From a bacterium (GTDB lineage Bacteria > UBA4055): a DNA stretch of 64,000 nucleotides. Both the position numbers and the translations under genes were made by a program. Below are positions 31,065 through 38,343 of this stretch, piece after piece (the first letter of the stretch is position 1; every line of letters begins with the position of its first letter). Under the pieces are notes generated by a model. It ran no database searches, had not been told where the DNA came from, and saw only the letters and a program-made list of their open reading frames with translations. The stretch covers positions 74,756 through 138,755 of the forward strand of contig JAKQBN010000030.1 of NCBI GenBank assembly GCA_029559475.1. The letters are read 5' to 3'.

Positions 31065-31086
31065 GTATTACAAATGATTACAAAGG
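31057..31086 (+). repeat. Triple ATTACA direct repeat, probable antitoxin operator
   Basis: Three units of exactly 10 bases begin ATTACATTGT, ATTACAAATG, ATTACAAAGG. The period equals one helical turn, which suits cooperative ribbon-helix-helix dimers. The array covers the -10 box and runs up to the ribosome site of the antitoxin gene. Confidence 0.6.
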
Positions 31087-31093
31087 AGTTAAT

Positions 31094-31312
31094 ATGAATA
31101 CCACTGTGACCGTAAGACTGCCCGACAACCTCGCGACTTCACTCGATGCGATCGCCAAAATTACCGAAAGATCAAGGTCTTTTCTTATCAAAAAAGCGAT
31201 AGAATCATATATTGAAGAGCAGGCCGATCTTCAGATAGCTCTGGACAGGCTTAGAGACACTTCCGATACGGAAATATCCGCCGAGGATCTCAAGAAAAGT
31301 CTGAATGTATAA
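31094..31312 (+). CDS. Ribbon-helix-helix antitoxin (RelB/CopG type)
   Basis: 72 residues. The N-terminal strand TTVTVRLPDNLATSLDAIA is followed by SRSFLIKKAIESYI, the ribbon-helix-helix DNA-binding pattern; the acidic C-terminus (TSDTEISAEDLKKSLNV) would wrap the toxin. AAGGAG precedes the ATG. It overlaps the toxin gene by eight bases. It should neutralise the toxin and repress its own promoter through the three ATTACA repeats. Confidence 0.9.
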   Translation: MNTTVTVRLPDNLATSLDAIAKITERSRSFLIKKAIESYIEEQADLQIALDRLRDTSDTEISAEDLKKSLNV

Positions 31313-31556
31313 AATAACTTTCAAGAATTCCGTTACTCAGGATCTTAAAGGAATAGATAAAAAACAGATCAAGAGAATTCTGGATAAGATAGCGAAAGAC
31401 CTTGCAGATAAACCTGAAAGCTGTCCTGAACTGAAAGGCAAGTTCGCAGGCCTAAGAAAATTCAGGATCGGAGATTACAGGATAATTTTTACGATCAAAG
31501 ATATGCAGACGGTGTTGGTCTTGAGAATAAGGCACAGAAAAGAAGTGTATGAGTAA
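31305..31556 (+). CDS. RelE/ParE-superfamily toxin
   Basis: 83 residues with the RelE fold pattern: YKITFKNSVTQDLKGIDKKQ, then LKGKFAGLRKFRIGDYRIIF and LVLRIRHRKEVYE. The basic residues of GLRKFRIGDYRI and the C-terminal RIRHRKEVY are those used by RelE-like ribosome-dependent mRNA interferases, which favours RelE over the gyrase-poisoning ParE. It is co-translated with the antitoxin, and moeA follows after 36 bases. Confidence 0.88.
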   Translation: MYKITFKNSVTQDLKGIDKKQIKRILDKIAKDLADKPESCPELKGKFAGLRKFRIGDYRIIFTIKDMQTVLVLRIRHRKEVYE

Positions 31557-31592
31557 ATTCTCGAAAAAGAATTACCATTTAACGGAGCAAAA

Positions 31593-32774
31593 ATGATAGA
31601 AATACAAAAAGCGCTTGAACTGATAACCGAGAACTGCCGGACTATGCCTAAGATCGAACTGCCTGTTCATGAGTGCCTCGGTTATGTCTGTGCAGAAGAT
31701 CTTTATGCTAAACTCGATATGCCGCCTTTCGATAAATCATCAATGGACGGATACGCTTTCAAATGGCAGGACAGTAAAATCGAATACATTAATGATGGGA
31801 TCATAGCCGCGGGAGATTCTTTCGACGAGCCGATTGAGGAAGGCCACTGTATAGCGATTATGACAGGCGCGCCTCTGCCTTTCGGGGCCGATACTGTGAT
31901 CCCTGTAGAGATCACGGAAAAAGCCGGTGATAAGATCAGATTTACTTATCCCGCAAAAAAATGTGCCAATGTCAGTTATAAGGCCGAGGATATAAAAAAG
32001 GATGCTCTGATATTTCCTAAAGGTAAGATTATAAGAACCCAGGACATAGCCTTAATTGTCGCCTCGGGATATTCTAAAGTTAAAGTTTCTTCGCTGCCTG
32101 AGATCGCTATTCTGAATACAGGCTCGGAGATAATTGAACCGGGAGAACCTCTGGACTACGGGCAGATCTATAATTCCAACGGAACAATGCTTTCAATTAT
32201 GGCTCAGAATATCGGCATAAACGCTGAATATTTAGGCATTGCAGCCGACGACGAAAAAAGCCTTAAAACGATGCTTTCTATCGGTCTGAAAAGCGATATA
32301 CTACTTATTTCAGGCGGAGTATCTATGGGAGAGTTCGATCTCGTTCCGAAAGTTCTTCTCGACCTCGGCGTAAAACAGATATTCCACAAAGTCAGGATAA
32401 AGCCCGGCAAACCCGTTTTCTTCGGTAAAACGGACAAGTGCCTTGTTTTTGGTCTTCCCGGCAATCCGCTTTCGAACTTTGTCGGCTTTGAGCTGTTCGT
32501 GAAAACGGCCGTCAGAAAAATGACAGGATCGGAAATTGTTCTTCCGGTTTTCAGCGAAGGTATCATATCTTCACAATTTAAACATAGAGCCGATAGAAAG
32601 AACTTTTATCCCGCTGCGCATAAGAATAATGACGGTAAAATTATTGTCACTCCGGTGATCTCGCACGGCTCCGCCGACATTTCATCACTTTCCAAATCAA
32701 ATTGCTTTATGATAGCTGATATAGATAAACTGGAATATTCACCGGGCGATAAAATCCAATTTCTGGAGGTTTAA
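31593..32774 (+). CDS. moeA: Molybdopterin molybdenumtransferase MoeA
   Basis: 393 residues, family-typical length. Blocks seen: DMPPFDKSSMDGYAF near the start, GAPLPFGADTVIPVE, LISGGVSMGEFDLV with the catalytic acidic residue, and GLPGNPLSNFVGFELFV. A C-terminal beta domain ends the protein. It inserts molybdate (or tungstate) into adenylated molybdopterin. No other molybdenum-cofactor gene is in the window except the MOSC protein one base downstream. Ribosome site GGAG precedes the ATG. Confidence 0.95.
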   Translation: MIEIQKALELITENCRTMPKIELPVHECLGYVCAEDLYAKLDMPPFDKSSMDGYAFKWQDSKIEYINDGIIAAGDSFDEPIEEGHCIAIMTGAPLPFGADTVIPVEITEKAGDKIRFTYPAKKCANVSYKAEDIKKDALIFPKGKIIRTQDIALIVASGYSKVKVSSLPEIAILNTGSEIIEPGEPLDYGQIYNSNGTMLSIMAQNIGINAEYLGIAADDEKSLKTMLSIGLKSDILLISGGVSMGEFDLVPKVLLDLGVKQIFHKVRIKPGKPVFFGKTDKCLVFGLPGNPLSNFVGFELFVKTAVRKMTGSEIVLPVFSEGIISSQFKHRADRKNFYPAAHKNNDGKIIVTPVISHGSADISSLSKSNCFMIADIDKLEYSPGDKIQFLEV

Positions 32775-32775
32775 T

Positions 32776-33225
32776 ATGAAAGGGAAAATTGTATCTATCA
32801 ACATTTCCGATGAAAAGAAGAAACCCAAGAAGCCGATAAGTTCAGGCAAACTTATCGAGAATGTAGGACTAGAGGGAGATGCATACAACAAATCGGGACC
32901 GAGACAAATATCTATTACTTCAATGGAACTTCTAAAAGAGCAGACCCAATGTCCGCGCGTTGGCAAGGGCGAGGATTTTATTGTCGGACCCGGAAATTTC
33001 TCAGAGACTCTGACAGTCGAAGGAATGGATCTTTCGGCTATTAATATCGGCGATGTTTTTACGGCTGGAGAAACGAAGTTCAGGATCTCGATGAAGGGAA
33101 TGGAATGCTGGGAACACTGTCCCTGGAATAAAGAAAAAGGTGAATGTCCGCTGCCCAAGCACTTCCTGTTCGCCGAAGTGATAAAATCCGGCGAGATCAA
33201 GGCTGGAGATGGAATTTCAAGTTAG
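32776..33225 (+). CDS. MOSC-domain protein
   Basis: 149 residues covering one MOSC domain: GLEGDAYNKSGPRQISI, GNFSETLTVEGMDLSAINIG and the Cys-containing MECWEHCPWNKEKGECPL. MOSC domains handle sulfur or molybdenum cofactor, as in the MoaB/MogA-fused and sulfurase proteins. It begins one base after the moeA stop, so the two are translated together, and it may sort or modify the cofactor for one particular enzyme elsewhere in the genome. Confidence 0.9.
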   Translation: MKGKIVSINISDEKKKPKKPISSGKLIENVGLEGDAYNKSGPRQISITSMELLKEQTQCPRVGKGEDFIVGPGNFSETLTVEGMDLSAINIGDVFTAGETKFRISMKGMECWEHCPWNKEKGECPLPKHFLFAEVIKSGEIKAGDGISS

Positions 33226-33237
33226 TCTATGATTCGT

Positions 33238-33362
33238 GCGAGACATAAGTTCACCTATAAACGGACCCTGCCTCATCAGGCCGATCGCTAGTTTGCAGCA
33301 GTTCGCGCACCTGCAGGTAAAGATAGTAACGGGATCCGTTTAAATCTGAACTTATGTCTCGC
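33238..33362 (-). repeat. Dispersed inverted-repeat element, copy 2 (125 bp)
   Basis: Perfect 16-bp terminal inverted repeats (GCGAGACATAAGTTCA), extending imperfectly to about 27 bp through AAACGGA. The interior matches copy 1 at 4837-4962 in the opposite orientation, with a perfect core of about 25 bases. The element could fold into a long cruciform or RNA hairpin. It has no coding capacity, so it would need a transposase in trans if mobile. Confidence 0.8.
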
Positions 33363-33387
33363 AACATTACCGACTGAGGTTATCAGT

Positions 33388-33508
33388 CGAGTTATATATA
33401 TTGAGAAACGGGAGTGCATCCTAGCCTTGTTGTAGGTACGTGTTGATCTCAAACAAGCTATTGAACGGATGGCTGCAGGATGAGATCATGAATGAAGTTA
33501 TATAAGGT
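33388..33508 (+). repeat. Possible diverged third copy of the inverted-repeat element
   Basis: Length about 121 bases. The left end CGAGTTATATATATTGAG with AAACGG, an internal GGTACG, a GGATGGCTGCAGGATG core and the right end TGAAGTTATATAAGG each resemble the corresponding parts of copy 1. Similarity is patchy and judged by eye. Confidence 0.3.
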
Positions 33509-33584
33509 GTATTCCTATCCGTTTAGAAAAATTATATGACGAGACCCTATTTAGCGGAATAAACAAACCGCATCATTTTCTCAC

Positions 33585-33613
33585 TTGCAAAATTCACATA
33601 ATTTGACTATATT
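33585..33613 (+). promoter_or_regulatory. Promoter of dnaX-ybaB-recR
   Basis: TTGCAA (33585-33590), 17 bases, TATATT (33608-33613) followed by TT. It gives a leader of about 25 bases. Confidence 0.55.
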
Positions 33614-33644
33614 TTCAGTCCTTTAAAAAACGGCAGGGAAGATA

Positions 33645-35333
33645 ATGAGCTATCTCGTTATAGCCAGAAAATACAGACCCCTAATATTCGAAGATGTGAT
33701 CGGACAGGAACACGTAACGACCACGATCACGAACGCGATAAAGAACAACAAAGTCCACCACGCCTATCTGCTCACAGGACCGAGAGGAGTGGGAAAAACA
33801 ACTATCTCAAGGATCCTTGCCAAATCGCTGAACTGCGAAACCGGAGTAACACCGCGGCCGTGCTGTAAATGCAGGAACTGTCTTGAAATAGACCAGGGGA
33901 TCAGCCTCGATGTAAAAGAGATAGACGGCGCTTCCAACAGAGGGATCGACGAAATAAGGGACCTAAGAGACGATATTAAATTCTCACCTGCTTCGAGCAG
34001 AAAGAAAATATATATAATCGATGAAGTTCACATGCTCACAAATCAGGCGTTCAACGCTCTTTTAAAGACGCTTGAAGAGCCTCCGGAACACGCGGTATTC
34101 ATATTCGCCACAACAGAAGCCAACGAAGTTCCGGCTACAATACTATCCAGATGCCAGAGGCACGATTTCAAACGAGTGGAGATACCGGTATTAACAAAAG
34201 CTTTGAAAACCATCTGCGAAAAAGAAGGCGTCTCGATCGATGATGAATCATTGATAATGATTGCAAAAAGCGGTGACGGATCTGTAAGGGATTCACAGTC
34301 GACACTGGATCAGGTAATAGCCTACGCCGGAAATAGCGTAACCGCTCAGCTGACCTACGAAGCTCTCGGACTGCCCGGACTCGATATGTTTTTTGATTTT
34401 CTCGATATTGCCATATCAAAAAACACAGGTTCACTACTGACATTTATTGACGGGATATTCGGAAAAGGTCTGCACATAATCTCGTTCGTAAAAGGTCTGA
34501 TGGAATTCTACAGAGACCTGCTAATCTTAAAAACAGTAAAAGACGCACGAATCCTCGACATGACCGGCGAGAACGTGATCCGGCTTGAAAAATATACTCA
34601 GAAATTCGGTGAAAAGGACATGCTGATGTTCTTAGACATACTCAGCCAGTCTGTTTCCAGACTCAAATCATCGCCTTACCAGCGGATGGAATTCGAGCTT
34701 ATTCTCTTAAAAATACTTCATCATGAGCCTGTAACCGAAATAGAAACTATACTACAAAAACTTTCTCTGATAGAAGGCGATCAGGAGATAAGCATAGATG
34801 AAATTGTAAAAGATGTTTCTTCTCGCCTGAACCTTCAGTCTGTTCAGACCCCTGCAGAAATTTCCGCTAAACAGGCAGAGATCAAAAAAAAAACTCCTGA
34901 AACAGTAGCGGAATCTGCCACACCGGATTCAGAAATAAAATTCGGATTGAAAGAGATCACAGACAGATGGAAAGAATTTATCGCTTACGTTTCAGAAAGC
35001 AATTCGAAACTCAATTTTCTTGAATATGGAGTGCCTTTCAATCTCAAAGACAACCGGAAACTCGAAGTAAAATTCGATCCTAAAGATAAAATATTCATGA
35101 ATCTCTGCGACTCGAAAAAAGAAGAAATAGAAAAGGAATTCGCAGCTTTTTATAAAGTTGATGATTTCAAAATAACTCTTATTAGAAGCGATGTAAAGGA
35201 CAGCGAAAGAATAATTGAGATAATACCCAAAAAGAAAAAAACCGATGATGAAAAAAAGAACGACCTTCTAAAAGAAGCTCCGCAGCTGAAATTTTTATTT
35301 GAAGACCCGTTCAATTGTAAATTTGTAGATTAA
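33645..35333 (+). CDS. dnaX: DNA polymerase III subunits tau (and probably gamma)
   Basis: 562 residues. The clamp-loader ATPase is complete: Walker A GPRGVGKT at 45-52, zinc Cys at 64, 73, 76 and 79, KIYIIDEVHMLT, and the SRC motif in TILSRCQRHDF. Residues about 400-440 form a charged linker, and the rest is the tau-specific domain that contacts the polymerase. An A10 run at codons 414-417 offers slippage to stops in both other frames, giving a product of about 418-420 residues, the size of gamma. It is followed by ybaB and recR in the conserved dnaX-ybaB-recR order. Confidence 0.96.
   Translation: MSYLVIARKYRPLIFEDVIGQEHVTTTITNAIKNNKVHHAYLLTGPRGVGKTTISRILAKSLNCETGVTPRPCCKCRNCLEIDQGISLDVKEIDGASNRGIDEIRDLRDDIKFSPASSRKKIYIIDEVHMLTNQAFNALLKTLEEPPEHAVFIFATTEANEVPATILSRCQRHDFKRVEIPVLTKALKTICEKEGVSIDDESLIMIAKSGDGSVRDSQSTLDQVIAYAGNSVTAQLTYEALGLPGLDMFFDFLDIAISKNTGSLLTFIDGIFGKGLHIISFVKGLMEFYRDLLILKTVKDARILDMTGENVIRLEKYTQKFGEKDMLMFLDILSQSVSRLKSSPYQRMEFELILLKILHHEPVTEIETILQKLSLIEGDQEISIDEIVKDVSSRLNLQSVQTPAEISAKQAEIKKKTPETVAESATPDSEIKFGLKEITDRWKEFIAYVSESNSKLNFLEYGVPFNLKDNRKLEVKFDPKDKIFMNLCDSKKEEIEKEFAAFYKVDDFKITLIRSDVKDSERIIEIIPKKKKTDDEKKNDLLKEAPQLKFLFEDPFNCKFVD
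34884..34908 (+). promoter_or_regulatory. dnaX A10 slippage/frameshift site with stops in both alternative frames
   Basis: Ten A residues (34884-34893) encode Lys-Lys-Lys plus the first base of Thr. Shifting by -1 reads AAC TCC TGA (stop 34898-34900); shifting by +1 reads CTC CTG AAA CAG TAG (stop 34906-34908). A purine-rich AGGCAGAG lies just upstream, at the place of the stimulatory ribosome site in E. coli dnaX. Confidence 0.65.
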
Positions 35334-35350
35334 CTCAGGAGTAGTAGTAT

Positions 35351-35683
35351 ATGGCAGGAATGAACATGGATATGAGCACCCTTTTAAAACAGGCTCAGAA
35401 AATGCAGGAGGATATGCAGAGATCGCAGGAACTTCTGGAAACACAGGAAGTGGAAGGAAAAGCGGGCGGCGGAATGGTAAAGGTTCGCATGAACGGCAAA
35501 AAGAAGATACTTTCTATTAAGATCGATCCTTCAATAATCGATCCCGAAGACGCGGAAGGTCTTGAAGATCTGATCACCGCGGCGGTAAATCAGGCGGCGG
35601 AAGAAGCTGATAAACTTTCAAATGATGAAATGACGAAGATCGTACCTAAACTTCCCAGCGGATTCAAGATCCCCGGATTCTAA
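35351..35683 (+). CDS. ybaB: YbaB/EbfC-family nucleoid-associated protein
   Basis: 110 residues, family-typical. The N-terminal helix (LLKQAQKMQEDMQRSQELLE) precedes a beta sheet with the family motif GGGMVKVRMNGKKKILSIKI and DLITAAVNQAAEEA. It binds DNA as a dimer and is nearly always found between dnaX and recR. AGGAG lies upstream of the ATG, and its stop abuts the recR start in a TAATG overlap. Confidence 0.95.
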   Translation: MAGMNMDMSTLLKQAQKMQEDMQRSQELLETQEVEGKAGGGMVKVRMNGKKKILSIKIDPSIIDPEDAEGLEDLITAAVNQAAEEADKLSNDEMTKIVPKLPSGFKIPGF

Positions 35684-36282
35684 TGACTGAAACATCTGAA
35701 ATACTTGAAAATCTAGTAACTTCGTTTGCGAGACTTCCCGGGATCGGAAAAAAATCCGCTCGCAGGCTGGCTTATTATATAATAAACTCTGACGAAAAAG
35801 TAGCAAGTGAATTCTCAGCCGCTCTTATTGACGCAAAAAAGAAGCTCGGCCTATGCAGGATATGCTACAATCTGACCGAAAATGAAACATGCGATATCTG
35901 CAGGGATCCGAAACGAAGCGGCGGTGTGATCTGCGTAGTTGAGAACTTCAGCGATCTTTATCTTTTTGAAAGAACAGGAATGCATAAAGGCACATATCAC
36001 GTGATAGGCGGGCTGATAAATCCGCTCGAAGGGATAAATCCCTCGTCTCTAAAACTGTCTCAGCTTTTCGAAAGAGTTGAAAAACAAAAGCCCGATGAAA
36101 TAATTATCGGACTCAACAGATCTGTCGAAGGCGATACGACCGCACTTTATATCGCTGAGAAACTGAAAGACAGCAGTGTCAAAATTTCAAGGCTCGCTAC
36201 AGGGATTCCGGTCGGCGGAGAGATCGAATATACTGATGAGATCACTCTCAAACAGGCATTCAGGGACAGAAAGGATATTTAA
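35683..36282 (+). CDS. recR: Recombination mediator RecR
   Basis: 199 residues. Helix-hairpin-helix at the N-terminus (FARLPGIGKKSARRLAYYI), zinc finger CRICYNLTENETCDICRD, and a Toprim domain (ICVVENFSDLYLFE, then GLNRSVEGDTTALYI). It works with RecF/RecO to load RecA at gaps. Its start codon shares one base with the ybaB stop. Confidence 0.97.
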   Translation: MTETSEILENLVTSFARLPGIGKKSARRLAYYIINSDEKVASEFSAALIDAKKKLGLCRICYNLTENETCDICRDPKRSGGVICVVENFSDLYLFERTGMHKGTYHVIGGLINPLEGINPSSLKLSQLFERVEKQKPDEIIIGLNRSVEGDTTALYIAEKLKDSSVKISRLATGIPVGGEIEYTDEITLKQAFRDRKDI

Positions 36283-36301
36283 AACCTGGTAATCAGATGA
36301 C

Positions 36302-36330
36302 TTGACTTTAACCAAGTCCTTAGTTATTTT
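36302..36330 (+). promoter_or_regulatory. Promoter of the aminotransferase gene
   Basis: TTGACT (36302-36307), 17 bases, TATTTT (36325-36330). The -35 overlaps a small GACTTG/CAAGTC inverted repeat (36301-36318) that could be a weak terminator stem or an operator. Confidence 0.6.
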
Positions 36331-36366
36331 CCGCTCATTATAAATTAACTGTTTACGGAGTATAGA

Positions 36367-37563
36367 ATGGGAAAACTGAAAATATCATCGAGAAATGAAA
36401 TAATGCAGGCAAGCCCGATAAGAAAGCTTGCTCCTCTGGCTGTAAAAGCAAAAGCCGAAGGCGTTCACGTTTATCATCTGAACATCGGACAGCCGGACAT
36501 AAAGACGTCTCAAAAAATGATAGACGCATATCATAACATTCCTGAAGTGATCGAGTACGGTCCGAGCGAAGGTCTTCATTCATACAGAAAAAAACTCGTG
36601 CAGTACTATAAAAAAATGAAGATAGATGTAAACGAATCGAATATTTTTATAACTACGGGCGGAAGTGAAGCAATAATATTTACGCTTTTATCAGCGCTCT
36701 CACCGGGCGATGAAGTCATAATTCCCGAACCGTTCTATACAAATTATAACGGATTCGCAGTAATGGCAGGAGTTAACGTGGTTCCTGTTACAACAAATAT
36801 CGAGAACGGATTCGACCTTCCCGATATGAAAGAATTCAAAGCTAAACTTACTCCGAGAACAAAAGCGATAGTTATATGTAATCCGGGCAACCCGACAGGT
36901 GCCGTATTCAAAAAGGAAAGGCTTCAGGAACTCGTCGATTTTGCGAGAAAGCATGACCTTTACGTCATCTCCGACGAGGTTTACAGAGAATTCACATACG
37001 ACTGTAAAGCAACATCTATACTTCAGTTCGATGATTTTGAAGAGAACGCGGTTATGATCGATTCGACATCGAAAAGATATTCAGCCTGCGGTTCAAGAGT
37101 AGGATGCATCGTCACCCGCAATAAGGAACTTCTCGGTCTCGTTCTTAAATTCGGTCAGGCCAGACTTTGTCCGCCAAGTGTGGATCAGCAGGCTGCTGAA
37201 GCCGCTGTCGATACACCGGATTCATACTTCGAAGAAGTTCACAAAGAATATACGAAAAGAAGGAATGTCGCATATAAAGAACTGAAGAAGATCCCCGGAG
37301 CCGAGGTCCCTATGCCCATGGGAGCTTTTTATATGGTCGTCGGGCTTCCTATTGACGATGCCGATGATTTCGCGAAATGGCTTTTAACGGATTTCAGACA
37401 TAATAAAGAAACCACTATGGTAGCTCCGGCTTCAGGTTTCTACGCTACGCCGGGTCTTGGAAAAAATCAGATAAGAATAGCTTACGTTCTAAAAGAAGCA
37501 GATCTGATAAAAGCCATCAATATACTTAAGATCGGACTTGAAGAATATAAGAAAAAGAAATAG
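36367..37563 (+). CDS. Class I/II PLP-dependent aminotransferase (aspartate aminotransferase type)
   Basis: 398 residues. The PLP lysine is K236 in DSTSKRYSACGSRVG; CNPGNPTGAVF, YVISDEVYREF and the C-terminal QIRIAYVL carry the other cofactor and substrate contacts. NIGQPDIKTSQKM and FITTGGSEAIIF place it in the group with AspC-type enzymes. It probably moves amino groups between aspartate or aromatic amino acids and 2-oxoglutarate; the exact substrate is not determined. A promoter sits 37 bases upstream of the ATG, apart from recR. Confidence 0.92.
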   Translation: MGKLKISSRNEIMQASPIRKLAPLAVKAKAEGVHVYHLNIGQPDIKTSQKMIDAYHNIPEVIEYGPSEGLHSYRKKLVQYYKKMKIDVNESNIFITTGGSEAIIFTLLSALSPGDEVIIPEPFYTNYNGFAVMAGVNVVPVTTNIENGFDLPDMKEFKAKLTPRTKAIVICNPGNPTGAVFKKERLQELVDFARKHDLYVISDEVYREFTYDCKATSILQFDDFEENAVMIDSTSKRYSACGSRVGCIVTRNKELLGLVLKFGQARLCPPSVDQQAAEAAVDTPDSYFEEVHKEYTKRRNVAYKELKKIPGAEVPMPMGAFYMVVGLPIDDADDFAKWLLTDFRHNKETTMVAPASGFYATPGLGKNQIRIAYVLKEADLIKAINILKIGLEEYKKKK

Positions 37564-37577
37564 ATTGAAAGGGTTAG

Positions 37578-37844
37578 ATGTTCGGAAATAACAACCCGCA
37601 GAGGCAGTTTTCATACACTTCGTCAAAAAGCGTGAAGGTCGATAGAAACAAAGATATTCGCGACAGGATGAAAATTTCCTCGTTTTCGCTGCAGGATAAA
37701 AAACCTGATAAGAAAAGACTGATTCTTTTTGTAATAATGCTGCTTTTAGTAGTCGGGTTTATAATTTACATCGGATATTCTCCCGCTGATACCGACAGCT
37801 TAATAATACAGGAAAACGAACTGGAAAAAGTTAATGGACAATAA
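37578..37844 (+). CDS. Small single-pass membrane protein of unknown function
   Basis: 88 residues. A basic, Ser-rich N-terminal half (about 1-45) precedes one strong membrane span (LILFVIMLLLVVGFIIYIGY, about 47-66) and a short acidic tail. The charge pattern predicts the N-terminus inside. It starts 15 bases after the aminotransferase and overlaps the next gene by 11 bases, which supports it as real. I do not recognise a family. Confidence 0.65.
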   Translation: MFGNNNPQRQFSYTSSKSVKVDRNKDIRDRMKISSFSLQDKKPDKKRLILFVIMLLLVVGFIIYIGYSPADTDSLIIQENELEKVNGQ

Positions 37845-38343
37845 TCAGTACTATTTTGACGCGTATTTTGATTTTATAAATTTTGTTGACGAGAGAATAG
37901 CGGAACTGGAAAAGATCCATTCAAAGAATCTTGTCTGCAAAAAGAAATGCTGCTTCTGCTGTATGAACACAACCGTGCTGCCCATTGAATTCTTTTCTAT
38001 CCTTTCCAAAATAAAACTGTCAGGGAAAAAACCTGAACTTACAAATGAAAGCTGCGCTTTTTTGAAAAATTCACTGTGTCAGATCTATCAGATAAGACCC
38101 TTGATCTGCAGGACCCACGGACTTCTGCTTGCATACGGAAAGGACGATGATCCGCTTGCAAAAGACGTAACTTTCTGCGAACTGAATTTCACAAAAAGCA
38201 TTCCTAAACTGACTGAAAAAAATGTTCTCGATATGGATGAACTGAATATCGAGCTTGTCAGGCTGAATGAAAAATTCTTAAAATCCTACGATGGGGAATT
38301 GCCCGAGCGTATGGAACTTTCCGATATAATAAAATACCTATAA
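37834..38343 (+). CDS. YkgJ-family CxxCxxCC (zinc or iron-sulfur) protein
   Basis: 169 residues. The cysteine signature is clear: CKKKCCFCC at about 30-38, then CAFLKNSLCQIYQIRPLICR, which is typical of the YkgJ/CxxCxxCC family. The cysteines probably bind a metal cluster. Family function is unsettled. It overlaps the preceding gene, and its stop crosses the stop of the convergent synthetase gene by six bases. Confidence 0.85.
   Translation: MDNNQYYFDAYFDFINFVDERIAELEKIHSKNLVCKKKCCFCCMNTTVLPIEFFSILSKIKLSGKKPELTNESCAFLKNSLCQIYQIRPLICRTHGLLLAYGKDDDPLAKDVTFCELNFTKSIPKLTEKNVLDMDELNIELVRLNEKFLKSYDGELPERMELSDIIKYL

Larger units (their letters stand above)
33226..33644. other. Repeat-rich intergenic region before dnaX
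   Basis: A 419-base gap without a credible gene. It holds the 125-bp inverted-repeat element (33238-33362), a 7-bp stem CGACTGA/TCAGTCG (33371-33389), a stretch that may be a decayed third copy of the element (33388-33508), and the dnaX promoter (33585-33613). Bases 33510-33580 show nothing I can name. Confidence 0.6.

Noticed and set aside
33365-33580. SRP RNA gene upstream of dnaX
   Set aside because: The gap is where some bacteria keep it, but the conserved GGAAG/AGCAGCC domain IV motif is absent on both strands.
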